Counted from the stretch's first letter, positions 24,518 to 33,282 are shown. The stretch: DNA of 56,871 nucleotides from Oligoflexales bacterium (GCA_947445775.1 CANFEB010000011.1:1-56871), one strand, 5' to 3'. A program made the numbers and translations. The notes: generated from the letters alone by a model not told the origin.

Positions 24518-25501
24518 TTGAAAAAAATCGATGTAGTCAGTGTGTGCAATGCTCTGGTCGATATCCTCATCGAGGTGCGCGACGAAGACCTGATCAACTT
24601 GAACCTTACCAAGGGCGTCATGCACCTGGTGGACCATCAACGCCAAAACGTCGTCCTCGAGCATTTCGGAAAATCACCACGAACCATCGAACTCGGTGGT
24701 TCTTCCCTGAACGCAATCCGCACGCTAGCCGCCCTTGGCAAGAAAGCGGTTTTTGCCGGCATGGTCAGCAAAGACGCCTTCGGTGAACAAATCCATGCAA
24801 GGCTGCACCAGCTTGGGATCGACGGGCACTTAATTTTTGGCGACGAAGACGCAACGGGATCTTGCGTGATCTTGATCACACCAGACGGTGAGCGCACGAT
24901 GAACACCCACCTTGGTTCCAGCCGGCTCTACGATTCGAATGCCGTGCCCCACGAAAAAATCAAGGAAGCACGCCTGTTTCATTTTTGCGGATACCAGTGG
25001 GACACTGACGGGCAAAAAGACGCAATCATGCAAGCCCTGAAGCACGCCGCCGATCATGACACCTTGATCTCGTTTGACGTGGCCGATCCCTTTGTTGTCA
25101 ATCGGCACCGGGATGAGTTCATCCCCATCATCCGAGATTATGCTGACATCGTTTTCACCAATAAAGAAGAGGCCCGGATGCTCTTCAACAGCACGCCAGA
25201 AAAAGCTGCTGCCGAAATTGCTGCGATGGGCGCCGTGGCCGTGGTGAAATTGGGGGCCGAGGGTGCGTTGGTGCAAAAAGGGTCCACCAAGCATTTGATC
25301 GCTCCCGTGAAAACCAAAGTCGTAGATACAACAGCGGCCGGCGACATGTTTGCCGCCGGCTTCTTGTATGGCTTCTTGTCCCATCATGATCTGGATACTT
25401 GCGGACAGATGGCGGCCACGTTGGCCAGCGACGTGATCAGCAGGATCGGAGCGACGGTATCCCGTGAGGCACTGGATACCATCGCTGGTTGGAAGGCCTG
25501 A
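24518..25501 (+). CDS. PfkB-family carbohydrate/nucleoside kinase (adenosine kinase-like)
   Basis: About 327 residues. The family opening KKIDVVSVCNALVDILIEV is followed by ELGGSSLNAIRTLAALGKKA, FAGMVSKDAFGEQIHARLHQ, a central VFTNKEEARML and the C-terminal PfkB signature VVDTTAAGDMFAAGFLYG with the catalytic Asp in AAGD. Domain order and the N-terminal NALVDI block resemble bacterial adenosine kinases of the ribokinase family; ribokinase or another sugar kinase is possible. An ATG at 24512 is only one base from AGGAG; TTG 24518 has ideal spacing, so I prefer TTG. Confidence 0.88.
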   Translation: MKKIDVVSVCNALVDILIEVRDEDLINLNLTKGVMHLVDHQRQNVVLEHFGKSPRTIELGGSSLNAIRTLAALGKKAVFAGMVSKDAFGEQIHARLHQLGIDGHLIFGDEDATGSCVILITPDGERTMNTHLGSSRLYDSNAVPHEKIKEARLFHFCGYQWDTDGQKDAIMQALKHAADHDTLISFDVADPFVVNRHRDEFIPIIRDYADIVFTNKEEARMLFNSTPEKAAAEIAAMGAVAVVKLGAEGALVQKGSTKHLIAPVKTKVVDTTAAGDMFAAGFLYGFLSHHDLDTCGQMAATLASDVISRIGATVSREALDTIAGWKA

Positions 25502-25526
25502 GGGTCAGGCGGCATCGGGAATGCGA

Positions 25527-26567
25527 CTAACTGCCCGTGGTCCGGCAAACATCATTCAAGATCTCGACCAGGGGCCGGCCAAAATTCGGACCCTGCACCG
25601 TCACGGTTGAACCTAGACCCACCCATGTGGTGTTTTGCAGGCACTCATTGGCTACACGCATCTTCACATCAAGTTTAGATCCGGCATGAAACAACATGTC
25701 GAGGACCGGCTGGGTTTTGGAACGGAACACCGGAATTTCCCGACGCGTCCCATCGCTGTCCACCACGGCTATGGAAATGAAGTGATCGCAACCACTGCGA
25801 TTCGTGACGTTGATGCGCACCGTTTGTTCCCCAAGTGACACGACAGAACTGTTGTCGTGCGCGAATTTTCCCGCGAAACAAAACACCGCATCATTGTAAT
25901 CAAGGTCGCCGCCCGAGGGGATGTCCTCAAAATTTACCCCGAGGCGAATCACGGGAATGCCTGGCACGACTTGAACCGATATGGCCTTGGTGTCATTGCC
26001 GACGACTACCGTAACCTGGGTCTGACCTGGATTCACGGCAACAATGATAATTTGTCCAGGTTGTGGCCCGTTACTGACAGTGACAATCGCTGGATTCTGG
26101 CTGGTCACCGCAATCTCGGACGAATCTGCAGGTCTGGCGCCGCTGCCATCATCAATGCTAACCACGACGGGGTGCGTTTGACCGGCAGTCAACACCACGG
26201 GAGCCGTGTTCACAATGACGACCGGATCGGGAACGGGCGCGGGAGTCGGCTCGATAGCTGGCTCGGGAGTGGGAGCAGGCGGCGGCGAAACCTCGACCGT
26301 CTGGGTAGGAGCGGGGTCTGGCACGGCCGCCTGTTTCAGTTCCGGATCGCCAAGGGGATCCAGATCTGCAAGGTCGCCGTCGCGAGGACCTCTTACTGTC
26401 ACATCTGCTGTCACATCTGCTGTCACATCCCCAGATGAGCTTGGACCTGAGACTGGGGGGGCTAGCTCTCTGGTGATGAACCCTGACTCCTCGCCACACG
26501 ACGTCAAGGCAGCGAGAAGCACCAATGAACCAAGCCGAAGGGTGCGGCGGCCTCTACAAGTAACCAT
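25527..26567 (-). CDS. Lipoprotein with Ig-like and DUF4114 domains
   Basis: A 346-residue outer-surface lipoprotein candidate. Signal and lipobox: RLGSLVLLAALTSCGEES (Cys about residue 24). Next comes a repeated TADV segment (12-bp DNA repeats at 26397-26430) and a Pro-rich spacer (PPPAPTPEPAIEPTPAPVPD). A bacterial Ig-like domain (VVVSIDDGSGARPADSSEIA, NPGQTQVTVVVGNDTKAISV) precedes a DUF4114 domain recognised from VNFEDIPSGGDLDYNDAVFC, an acidic loop likely to bind calcium. The C-terminal part contains three further cysteines. ATG 26567 has GGAG eight bases upstream. Predicted surface or matrix protein; ligand unknown. Confidence 0.8.
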   Translation of the reverse strand: MVTCRGRRTLRLGSLVLLAALTSCGEESGFITRELAPPVSGPSSSGDVTADVTADVTVRGPRDGDLADLDPLGDPELKQAAVPDPAPTQTVEVSPPPAPTPEPAIEPTPAPVPDPVVIVNTAPVVLTAGQTHPVVVSIDDGSGARPADSSEIAVTSQNPAIVTVSNGPQPGQIIIVAVNPGQTQVTVVVGNDTKAISVQVVPGIPVIRLGVNFEDIPSGGDLDYNDAVFCFAGKFAHDNSSVVSLGEQTVRINVTNRSGCDHFISIAVVDSDGTRREIPVFRSKTQPVLDMLFHAGSKLDVKMRVANECLQNTTWVGLGSTVTVQGPNFGRPLVEILNDVCRTTGS

Positions 26568-26776
26568 TGTCTAATCTCCTCTAAAAGTCCGTGTCACAGT
26601 CGTGACCGGCGTGGGAGAGTTATCGGAAGCGGACGGAGCACTTTAAGGTTTAAACAAGAAACCGCAAAAAAATCATTGATTTCAGCTGTTTATATAGATG
26701 ATTTTATGAAGCGAGTTCATGGGGTTTAAAAAGCGAGCGCGGGCGAGGCGATTTCATCGGCAGGATGCCAAAAATT

Positions 26777-27079
26777 TCACCAGGGCGTGGGCTGGCGGGG
26801 CACTTCTTTGAACTCGCGACGCTTCGGATCCTGTTGGTAGAAATCAGCGCCATTTAAAAGGTCGTAATAAAAGGCCTCGGCATCCTGGCGGCTGCGAAAT
26901 TCAACAAATGACTCACGGAACTCTTTCAAGGCCGGAACCGTATAATTTACGTACACGCGAAAGATTCCGTTGGGGCGTGCTTCAAAGGCCACTTTGCTGG
27001 CTGTGTACGCGACAACCGGCTCGGTCAATAGCCAGAACACGGCGGCGACCAGGCTCAAAATTTGACGGTAACGGTTCAT
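26777..27079 (-). CDS. Small exported protein of unknown function
   Basis: 100 residues from ATG 27079: MNRYRQILSLVAAVFWLLTE PVVAYTASKV is a signal peptide or N-terminal anchor. The mature part has VYVNYTVPALKEFRESFVEF and SRQDAEAFYYDLLNGADFYQ, a compact alpha/beta pattern, ending PRQPTPW. No family recognised. It is divergent from lepB across about 140 bases. The 209-bp gap to its left (26568-26776) is AT-rich, contains no gene I can support, and probably holds the promoter of the DUF4114 lipoprotein gene. Confidence 0.68.
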   Translation of the reverse strand: MNRYRQILSLVAAVFWLLTEPVVAYTASKVAFEARPNGIFRVYVNYTVPALKEFRESFVEFRSRQDAEAFYYDLLNGADFYQQDPKRREFKEVPRQPTPW

Positions 27080-27216
27080 CACGAACTGATCGGCCAGTTT
27101 TACGATTCACTTTAGCAGCCCCTTCAAAGAGGGTTGGCGTGGACCCCCGCCGAGAATTACGTTAGATTCCTGTCGAATTCGGTCGTGTTCAACGAGATTT
27201 GCAACAAGGGACAGCA

Positions 27217-27966
27217 ATGGCAGACCCCACAATCCAAAATAAAACAAAAGACAGCAACAGCGCCTGGTCTTTCGAGAGCTTACGCTCCCTCGCCCTGTTG
27301 TTTCTTGCGGTTTTTGCCATCCGCTGGTCGATTGCTTCGCCCTATCACGTGCCGACAGCCTCCATGGAACCAACCATCAAGGTTGGCGATCGTCTGTTGG
27401 CCTATAAACTTGCCTACAACGTCAAAGTTCCATTTACCGACTGGGTTCTCGCCAGCTGGGGCTCGCCTTCCCGGGGCGACATCATTGTCTTCAAATTCCC
27501 GAATGATCCAAACATCGACTACGTAAAAAGGGTCGTGGCCATTGGCGGCGATGAGGTTGCCGTCATCGACAACGTCCTTTATGTGAACGGCAAGGCCCAG
27601 CAACTCAACGACCACAACAACGACCGCGCCATCCTGAACGACATCGAGGACGACAAGGACATCAAACTCCTTTTCAGGGAAAACCTCGAAGGAACGGACC
27701 ACTGGGTCATCCAGAACAAGCCGACGGCCTTTCGCCCAATTAGCACTTACCCGGCTGGAGGCATCGCACACAGGGTGCCAGATGGCTTCGTCTTTGTTGT
27801 CGGCGACAATCGCGATAGCTCGTCCGATTCCCGCATTTGGGGCGATGTTCCCCTTGATTATGTTCGGGGCCAGGCGATGTTTGTCATCTGGAGTATTTAC
27901 AGCCCTCGCGAGGGCGGCTGGTGGAAGCTACGTTATGATCGCTTCGGACACTCTCTAAAGAGTTAA
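27217..27966 (+). CDS. lepB: Signal peptidase I
   Basis: Membrane serine protease that removes signal peptides from exported proteins. About 249 residues. One N-terminal membrane segment (LRSLALLFLAVFAIRWSIA) precedes box B YHVPTASMEPTIKVGDRLL with the nucleophile Ser49. Box D DYVKRVVAIGGDEV carries the general base Lys104, and box E FVVGDNRDSSSDSRIWGDVP closes the fold. ATG 27217 is chosen with AAGGG six bases upstream; the upstream GTG region at 27199 has no good site. The number of signal-peptide proteins in the window matches the need for this enzyme. Confidence 0.95.
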   Translation: MADPTIQNKTKDSNSAWSFESLRSLALLFLAVFAIRWSIASPYHVPTASMEPTIKVGDRLLAYKLAYNVKVPFTDWVLASWGSPSRGDIIVFKFPNDPNIDYVKRVVAIGGDEVAVIDNVLYVNGKAQQLNDHNNDRAILNDIEDDKDIKLLFRENLEGTDHWVIQNKPTAFRPISTYPAGGIAHRVPDGFVFVVGDNRDSSSDSRIWGDVPLDYVRGQAMFVIWSIYSPREGGWWKLRYDRFGHSLKS

Positions 27967-28030
27967 ATTCATGTCATAATAGGTGAAAACAGGTGTTCGT
28001 TTTCCCTACTCCTTTAAGAATCGGACTGAC

Positions 28031-28342
28031 ATGACCGCAGTCGCTTCTGACTTCATTTATATGCGTGAATTCTGGTCCGGCGACTCACGGGACGGATGCC
28101 TCGTCAATGGCGAGGGTTATCATTACTACCGGATGTCGCGGGAAGGCTTTATCTTCGAGGCCTACGAATTTTACGAGACCGAAGATGGCCGTGAAGTCGC
28201 GTCGCCACTGCCAGAAATGCAAAATGTTGACTGGGTGAAAGACCTAGGTTTTGACGACATGGAGGCCTTGGACATAGTCGAAGAAGGCGATTTTCTGCGC
28301 GTCCGGACCCTGACCGAAGCGCCGCCTAAATCTAAAGTCTAA
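28031..28342 (+). CDS. Small acidic protein of unknown function
   Basis: 103 residues from ATG 28031 (MTAVASDFIYMREFWSGDSR); an in-frame GTG at 27983 would add 16. Aromatic and acidic, with no signal: NGEGYHYYRMSREGFIFEAY, EFYETEDGREVASPLPEM, WVKDLGFDDMEALDIVEEGD. No family recognised. It follows lepB by about 65 bases on the same strand and ends four bases before the convergent small gene at 28346. Confidence 0.65.
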   Translation: MTAVASDFIYMREFWSGDSRDGCLVNGEGYHYYRMSREGFIFEAYEFYETEDGREVASPLPEMQNVDWVKDLGFDDMEALDIVEEGDFLRVRTLTEAPPKSKV

Positions 28343-28345
28343 AGC

Positions 28346-28573
28346 CTATACCGCGTCGGCATCGTCTTCGGCACCGCAGGAACGCATCGAATCACGTTGG
28401 CGCAGGACGTGGCCATACCAGCTGGTCGTCTGTTCGATCATCCATTGCCAGGCAGAAAATTGCGCCGTTGGAATCTGCTCCTCACAGAACTCCCGCAGAT
28501 CTTCCATCGACCCGGTAGGATTTTTTTGAATCCAATCTTTCACCGACCGCTTAAACGAATTGGCATCAAACAT
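28346..28573 (-). CDS. Small conserved-looking protein (75 residues)
   Basis: ATG 28573 has AAGGAG seven bases upstream, so I start at MFDANSFKRSVKDWIQKNPT rather than at the longer frame. The product continues GSMEDLREFCEEQIPTAQFS, AWQWMIEQTTSWYGHVLRQ and ends with an acidic tail. It is predicted to be all-helical and cytoplasmic. Function unknown. It is divergent from the beta-helix protein gene and nearly abuts the 28031 gene at its 3' end. Confidence 0.72.
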   Translation of the reverse strand: MFDANSFKRSVKDWIQKNPTGSMEDLREFCEEQIPTAQFSAWQWMIEQTTSWYGHVLRQRDSMRSCGAEDDADAV

Positions 28574-28691
28574 GAAGAGGCTCCTTGGATGCGCTTCTGA
28601 TTCCTGTAGACCGACCTTAGAGAGGTCGGCAAAATCTACCGGGGCTTGAGGCATGAATCGCAAAAAGGTCGCAAACCAAGAGGGGCACACC

Positions 28692-29381
28692 GTGTCTGAG
28701 ATCAAACTTCCGCTGAAATCCTTTGTTAATTTGGACGGAATTTTCCAAGCCGCCAAATTCTCCGCCCCGGACGTGTTCTCATACCTCGGCAAGGACTTGG
28801 GGGCATGGTTGGACGCCCTGCTGAATGAATTTGGGGTCAACGATCAGCCCGTCGTCGCTGGAACAGTTCATGAGGGGGCCTGGTTGAGTGGCCGGGTTTA
28901 TGTTGCCAAGGGTGCCCTTGTGGAACCTGCCGCCTACATCCAAGGGCCGTGCTTCATCGGACCAGATGCGGAAATTCGTCATGGGGCTTATATTCGCGGC
29001 AATGTGTATGTCGGTGCACGCGCAGTCGTGGGGCACACGAGCGAAGTCAAAGGAAGCGTCCTCATGGATGACGCCAAAGCCGCACATTTTGCCTATGTCG
29101 GCGATTCTTTTTTGGGACGGCACGTCAATCTCGGCGCCGGGACCAAACTTGCCAACTTGAAACTCAAGGGCGATGAAGTTCGATTTCGCGATCCGGCCAC
29201 CGGGCTACCCGTTGCGTCTGGTTTGCGAAAATTTGGTGCCATCATGGGCGACTATTCACAAACCGGCTGCAACGCCGTCCTCTCGCCAGGAACGCTGATG
29301 ATGCCGGGAGCAACCATCATGCCGTGCGTTCATGGGCATGGAATCATCAAAAGCCCCCATGTGGCAAAAATTCCTAAATGA
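28692..29381 (+). CDS. Left-handed beta-helix acyl/nucleotidyltransferase-like protein
   Basis: 229 residues from GTG 28692 (GAGGGG six bases upstream). Hexapeptide repeats cover the middle: GAWLSGRVYVAKGALVEPAA, YIQGPCFIGPDAEIRHGAYI, RGNVYVGARAVVGHTSEVKG. A loop GSVLMDDAKAAHFAYVGDSF and the closing CNAVLSPGTLMMPGATIMP resemble the C-terminal acetyltransferase half of GlmU-type UDP-GlcNAc pyrophosphorylases and their stand-alone relatives. No nucleotidyltransferase domain is present, so a sugar-nucleotide acyltransferase or binding role is inferred; the substrate is unknown. Confidence 0.8.
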   Translation: MSEIKLPLKSFVNLDGIFQAAKFSAPDVFSYLGKDLGAWLDALLNEFGVNDQPVVAGTVHEGAWLSGRVYVAKGALVEPAAYIQGPCFIGPDAEIRHGAYIRGNVYVGARAVVGHTSEVKGSVLMDDAKAAHFAYVGDSFLGRHVNLGAGTKLANLKLKGDEVRFRDPATGLPVASGLRKFGAIMGDYSQTGCNAVLSPGTLMMPGATIMPCVHGHGIIKSPHVAKIPK

Positions 29382-29412
29382 CTGCGCATCCACCGGGTGG
29401 TAACATTTTGTC

Positions 29413-29634
29413 ATGCGCGCCCAATCGTCACATTTGAATCAACCTCCAACGCGACAACATCCTGACCACGTCGGATCTTCTGACGTTATTATTCGGCGCG
29501 TGCGGATTATGTGCGATTTATTTAATCTTGCTTTTGAAATGAAATCCCTTGAACTTGAGCGCCGACACCGAGAGGCGTCTCCCGATTGGATCAAACAAGA
29601 GACCTTACGGCTCATTGAGTTAGGAACCCGCTGA
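29413..29634 (+). CDS. Small partner (antitoxin-like) of the nucleotidyltransferase gene
   Basis: A 73-residue protein whose useful part is DVIIRRVRIMCDLFNLAFEM and SLELERRHREASPDWIKQET. That helical pattern of RR..L.LF.L.FEM and RR..P.ASP..I....R is seen in small proteins encoded just before AbiEii/MNT-superfamily nucleotidyltransferases. The first 20 residues are poorly conserved-looking and the start is uncertain. Its stop lies 12 bases before the next gene, which has its own strong ribosome site. Role as antitoxin or cofactor is inferred from context only. Confidence 0.62.
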   Translation: MRAQSSHLNQPPTRQHPDHVGSSDVIIRRVRIMCDLFNLAFEMKSLELERRHREASPDWIKQETLRLIELGTR

Positions 29635-29646
29635 GAAGGAGGTCCC

Positions 29647-30198
29647 GTGAAACCCGTTGATGTCGCAACCGGCCTCTCTCTTGTGATCGGCTTGTTTGAA
29701 GTCGGCCGAATTGAATACATGATTGTCGGCTCTGTCGCCGGTGCTATTTATGGTGAGCCGCGATTGACACGGGATTTGGATCTCGTCATTTCATTGGCAC
29801 CGACATACGCGCCGGCATTTTCATTGCTTTTTGATCCCAATGACTTTTATGTACCTCCCGTAGAAATCATCTCCCAAGAGATTGTCCGTGGTGGGATGCT
29901 CAATTTACTGCATCATCAAAGTGGTTTGAAGGTAGATTTGGTTTTTCGAAAGTCCAATGAGCATGCCATCATGGAGTTTTCCCGTCGGCGCCGCATTGAA
30001 ATCTTGTCAGGACTCACAGCCTGGGTCGCCGCGCCTGAAGACGTGATCATCGCAAAACTCCGGTTTTACCGTGAAGGTGAATCCGTCAAACATTTAGCCG
30101 ACATACGCGGAATCATCGCCAACACACCGATTGACCGTACATACCTGGACCAGTGGGTCCAAGCACTGCGCCTCCAGGCCTATTTCGCCGAGATCTGA
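29647..30198 (+). CDS. Nucleotidyltransferase-fold protein (AbiEii/MNT-like)
   Basis: A 183-residue protein with the minimal nucleotidyltransferase core: YMIVGSVAGAIYGEPRLTRD followed by LDLVISL gives the GS-x(n)-DLD metal site, with a third acidic residue in LKVDLVFRK. Downstream AAPEDVIIAKLRFYREGESV and the KHLADIRGII helix match AbiEii/AbiGii-toxin-like and DUF6036-like proteins. AAGGAGG four bases before GTG 29647 suggests strong translation. With the preceding 73-residue gene it forms a two-gene module resembling a toxin-antitoxin or phage-defence pair. Target (tRNA, protein or nucleotide) unknown. Confidence 0.8.
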   Translation: MKPVDVATGLSLVIGLFEVGRIEYMIVGSVAGAIYGEPRLTRDLDLVISLAPTYAPAFSLLFDPNDFYVPPVEIISQEIVRGGMLNLLHHQSGLKVDLVFRKSNEHAIMEFSRRRRIEILSGLTAWVAAPEDVIIAKLRFYREGESVKHLADIRGIIANTPIDRTYLDQWVQALRLQAYFAEI

Positions 30199-30287
30199 CC
30201 CCCCTTTAGCTTTGTTCAGGCTTGTGTGCGTCTTACGTCATATAAGTTTCCATTAAACTTTTCGGGTATTTCCGCCGATAAACCCTC

Positions 30288-30944
30288 ATGGTTACAATGA
30301 AAAATTGGTTTTCACTTATAATTCGCTGCCTTACGTTGCACCTTAGTGTGATGCCCATGGCGCTCACGGTGCTCATGGTGCAAGGATGTTCGCCTGCGCC
30401 TGAGCCCGCCCAGAAAAACGCCGCCCCAGGGGAGAGCAATGCCCTCCCACCAGGTCTGGAAAATTCTTTTTCCGACGCCCAAAAAATCCTGGTGGCGAGC
30501 TTTGTAGCAATCTACCGGTGCGTCAGCCCTTCCGTCGCCGGCAAGGAATACAGCAATCGAATTTATGTGACAGAGCAAAGTGAATGCGCGACGGCCAATT
30601 ACACCGTTGAGGGCGGCGGACCTTATTTCATGGCTTCAGGGGCGACCGACAAGCAATTGTTCAGATGGTACCGGCAGACTGGGGCAGGTATTTTACACTA
30701 CTACTTGCAACCTGGAGAGGCCCCCAACGATCCACAATATGTCTTGGAGGGCAGCGTCTGGAATATAGCCAGTCAGAATCTCAACCTACCCAAGTCTGCC
30801 CCACTTTTTAGGTGCGTCCATCGCTGCGCCAATGCAGACCAAAATATTTGCGATGGCAATATGCAGTGGCTGTCACTTGATCAAGGGTGTGAGGGCAAGG
30901 GCAAGGGCTCAGGCGAAATCTTGGGATTTGTTTTGACGCCCTGA
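30288..30944 (+). CDS. Lipoprotein of unknown function
   Basis: A 218-residue predicted lipoprotein. The N-terminus MKNWFSLIIRCLTLHLSVMP leads into a second hydrophobic run ending LMVQGCSPAPEP, with the lipobox Cys about residue 34. The mature domain has paired cysteines (AIYRCVSP, QSECATAN, FRCVHRCANA, NICDG, QGCEG) and an ordered middle DKQLFRWYRQTGAGILHYYL. No family recognised. An ATG at 30297 is an equally good start. It is convergent with the subtilase gene; the A/T-rich hairpin region beyond its stop could serve both. Confidence 0.7.
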   Translation: MVTMKNWFSLIIRCLTLHLSVMPMALTVLMVQGCSPAPEPAQKNAAPGESNALPPGLENSFSDAQKILVASFVAIYRCVSPSVAGKEYSNRIYVTEQSECATANYTVEGGGPYFMASGATDKQLFRWYRQTGAGILHYYLQPGEAPNDPQYVLEGSVWNIASQNLNLPKSAPLFRCVHRCANADQNICDGNMQWLSLDQGCEGKGKGSGEILGFVLTP

Positions 30945-31005
30945 TTTTAAAATTGATTGAGGCCATAGCGAGTTTGAATAAAAAATAAAAAATAAAAAAC
31001 AAAAA

Positions 31006-31032
31006 AGAGACCGCACATCCTGTGCGGTCTCT
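31006..31032 (-). terminator. Strong intrinsic terminator for the subtilase gene
   Basis: AGAGACCGCACA, loop TCC, TGTGCGGTCTCT: a perfect 12-bp stem. On the minus strand it is followed by a long T-rich tract (complement of 30979-31005), giving a textbook rho-independent terminator 27 bases past the subtilase stop. Confidence 0.93.
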
Positions 31033-31058
31033 CTCTTGCGGAATTCTAAAATTCTGGA

Positions 31059-32570
31059 CTACTGAGCCTTGGCGCACCATGGCAGAGTCGGATCAATCAA
31101 GCACATTATCTCGCACATCGCCGGATCTCCTAATGGGCATTCCTCGTCACCACCGCCGCCGCCGCCATTGTCACCGGCTTCTTTGACCGAGATGGTCAAA
31201 GACGTAGACGTTTGGCCTTTTGCGTCGGTTCCAGAAATCGTCGTGTCACCAACTGCCACTGCCGTCACTGCGCCACCGACATCGACGGTTGCAGCGGCTG
31301 CATTGGAGGAGGTGAACTTCACCTGGCCATCAGCGTTTTTCATCTTCATGACGAAGCTCTCGCCCGGGGCGATCGTGGCAGCAGCAGGCACCAAAAAAGT
31401 CTGCTTGGCCAGCAGGGCTTCCGTTGCAGCGCCGGCATCGACGCGGCAATCACAAGCGGTTTCGATCGATGCCTTGACGCCAGTTGTCTGGAGAAGGGCA
31501 CGGATTTCAGCGCCGGTCAGGGACGGGTCTTGCGCCTTCAAGAAAGCAACCAAGCCGGCAACCAATGGCGTCGCCATGGAGGTGCCGGACAGGTCGCCGT
31601 ACTTCTGGGAAGGCAACGTGCTCATGATTTTAAGGCCCGGCGATGCCAAGTGCACCGTTTTATTGCCAAAGTTTGACCAAGATGGCTTCTCGTCTTGAGG
31701 ACCTGAAGCCGCAACGGTGATCGTGTTTGGGAAGCCAGCGTTGGCCGGGAACATATCGGTCGTGTCGTTATCTTTTCCGTCGTTGGCCGCTGCGGCAACA
31801 AAAATCACCCCAGCCTTGTCAGCGCGCTCAACGGCTTCGATCAGCGGGGTTGCCTGGGAACGGGCAACCGCTGCCCCCCAGCTTGCCGAGATCACTTGAG
31901 CGCCCTGCTCGATGGCATAGTCAATCGACTTGACGCCGCCCATGAGGTCACCCGAGCCGTCTTCACCAAGGAAACGAACCGGCATCAGGCTTACATCTTG
32001 TGCGATGCCAGACGTGCCATTATCGATTTTGCCCGATGCACCGATGATGCCGGCACAGTGCGTGCCATGACCAGGATTCTTGTCGCTGGTCTTGTCCATT
32101 GGATCGTCATTATTGTCACGGAAGTTGTAACCCTTGATCATGTTGGGCTTCAGCGACTCGTGATTGTAGTCGATGCCGGTGTCGATCACGGCAACTTTGA
32201 TATTACGAGATCCCTTGTTGCCAGCAATCTGCCAAGCCTTCTCGGCATTGACCTTGGCGAGGGCCCACTGCTCGCGCAGTGCATCGGCACTTGGCGGAGC
32301 TTCAAAACGGTGTACGCGGAAATTCTCCACAACATATTCAACATTGGGGTCAGCCATCAGGCGGGCCAGACGGGCTGCTTCGGCTTCCATGCTCTTCTCA
32401 GAGATGGAAATCTTAAGGAGACGTCCCTTCTCGTGAGTGTCAAGTACGTTGTAAGCAGAGCGCAGGGATTCTTTGCCGTTATTTTTGTACTTAACGACAT
32501 AATCTTTTGCGAAAACTGGCGACGAGAAAATCAGAAGGCTGGATACCCATAAACCAACGCGGCACTGCAT
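31059..32570 (-). CDS. Secreted S8 subtilisin-like serine protease
   Basis: 503 residues from ATG 32570 (AGGAG five bases upstream). Signal peptide to about residue 21 (LWVSSLLIFSSPVFA); an inhibitor I9-like propeptide about 23-90; catalytic domain about 105-375 with Asp130 (VAVIDTGIDYNH), His168 (NPGHGTHCAG), oxyanion Asn263 (AAAANDGKD) and Ser331 (LSGTSMATP). A C-terminal bacterial Ig-like (Big_2) domain (VKFTSSNAAAATVDVGGAVT, VAVGDTTISGTDAKGQTSTS) is followed by a poly-Gly linker and a short Cys-rich tail (CPLGDPAMCEIMCLIDPTLP). All catalytic residues are intact. Likely an extracellular or surface protease. Confidence 0.95.
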   Translation of the reverse strand: MQCRVGLWVSSLLIFSSPVFAKDYVVKYKNNGKESLRSAYNVLDTHEKGRLLKISISEKSMEAEAARLARLMADPNVEYVVENFRVHRFEAPPSADALREQWALAKVNAEKAWQIAGNKGSRNIKVAVIDTGIDYNHESLKPNMIKGYNFRDNNDDPMDKTSDKNPGHGTHCAGIIGASGKIDNGTSGIAQDVSLMPVRFLGEDGSGDLMGGVKSIDYAIEQGAQVISASWGAAVARSQATPLIEAVERADKAGVIFVAAAANDGKDNDTTDMFPANAGFPNTITVAASGPQDEKPSWSNFGNKTVHLASPGLKIMSTLPSQKYGDLSGTSMATPLVAGLVAFLKAQDPSLTGAEIRALLQTTGVKASIETACDCRVDAGAATEALLAKQTFLVPAAATIAPGESFVMKMKNADGQVKFTSSNAAAATVDVGGAVTAVAVGDTTISGTDAKGQTSTSLTISVKEAGDNGGGGGGDEECPLGDPAMCEIMCLIDPTLPWCAKAQ

Positions 32571-32757
32571 AAACACTCCTTGTCACAACGTTCTTCGTTG
32601 ACACGAACCCAGTCAGCACGGAAATCCATTTCCATACGGAGCCAGGAAGTCTGATACGGCCTGAAACGACAATGCTTTAAATCTGAATAATTAAAGAGTG
32701 TACTGAACTTTTTGCCGGGTGGGTAGACGGGGTAGGAAAAAACTTCCGGGAAAATTC

Positions 32758-32785
32758 GAGGGGGGCCGCGAAAGCCGCCCCCCTC
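32758..32785 (-). terminator. Intrinsic terminator after azurin gene
   Basis: GAGGGGGGC pairs with GCCCCCCTC around CGCGAAAGCC (which itself pairs GC/GC over a GAAA tetraloop). Located eight bases past the azurin stop. The downstream minus-strand sequence has TTTTCC and later TTTTTT, a weaker U-tract. Confidence 0.75.
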
Positions 32786-32792
32786 AAGACTT

Positions 32793-33239
32793 CTAGAATT
32801 TGAACTTGCCAGACATCATGGACACGTGGCCAGGGAATGTGCAGAAGAACACATAGTCCCCGCCCTTTTTCATCTTGTCGGTCTTGAAAGTGATCGTCTC
32901 CGACTCGCCGCCTCCCAAAAGCTTGGTGCGAGCGATAATAGCGGGGGCCGTCGGCGTGTAGCCATTGGCAGGGCCGGCTTTTGTGCCTGCGTCGACAATC
33001 TTAGCCTTGTCTGCCGTGGCTGAGAGGATCCAGTTGTGGCCCATAGCGGCCTTCGGCAGCTTACCGCTATGCTTCAAGGTCAATTTTACTTCGGTGCATC
33101 CGGTGCCATCAAGTTCCTTCTTATTGAACTGCATCGCATCGGAACCTTCGATGCTCAGGTCGCAGGTCTTGGCGGAAGCAGCCGATGCTGCGCCAACAAA
33201 CAAAACCGCACTGCAAATCATTTTTGAAACTAATTTCAT
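32793..33239 (-). CDS. azu: Azurin (type I blue copper protein)
   Basis: Periplasmic electron carrier. 148 residues from ATG 33239 (AGGGAG six bases upstream). Signal peptide MKLVSKMICSAVLFVGAASA with cleavage after ASA. Copper ligands are all present: His68 (MGHNWILS), Cys133, His138 and Met142 (VFFCTFPGHVSMMSGKFKF), with the canonical Cys-x4-His-x3-Met spacing. The structural disulfide pair is Cys26 and CTE near residue 48. SIEGSDAMQFNKKEL and KAGPANGYTPTAPAIIA are typical azurin blocks. Downstream of lpxD by 43 bases on the same strand, but with its own terminator. Partner oxidase or reductase not in the window. Confidence 0.96.
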   Translation of the reverse strand: MKLVSKMICSAVLFVGAASAASAKTCDLSIEGSDAMQFNKKELDGTGCTEVKLTLKHSGKLPKAAMGHNWILSATADKAKIVDAGTKAGPANGYTPTAPAIIARTKLLGGGESETITFKTDKMKKGGDYVFFCTFPGHVSMMSGKFKF

Positions 33240-33282
33240 ACGCGTCTCCCTGTGAAATAAACTTACCATCACTAATGTATAA

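Noticed and set aside
31069-32552. Several plus-strand ORFs of over 150 residues opposite the subtilase gene
   Set aside because: Antisense shadows of a gene with complete catalytic motifs, signal peptide, SD and terminator.
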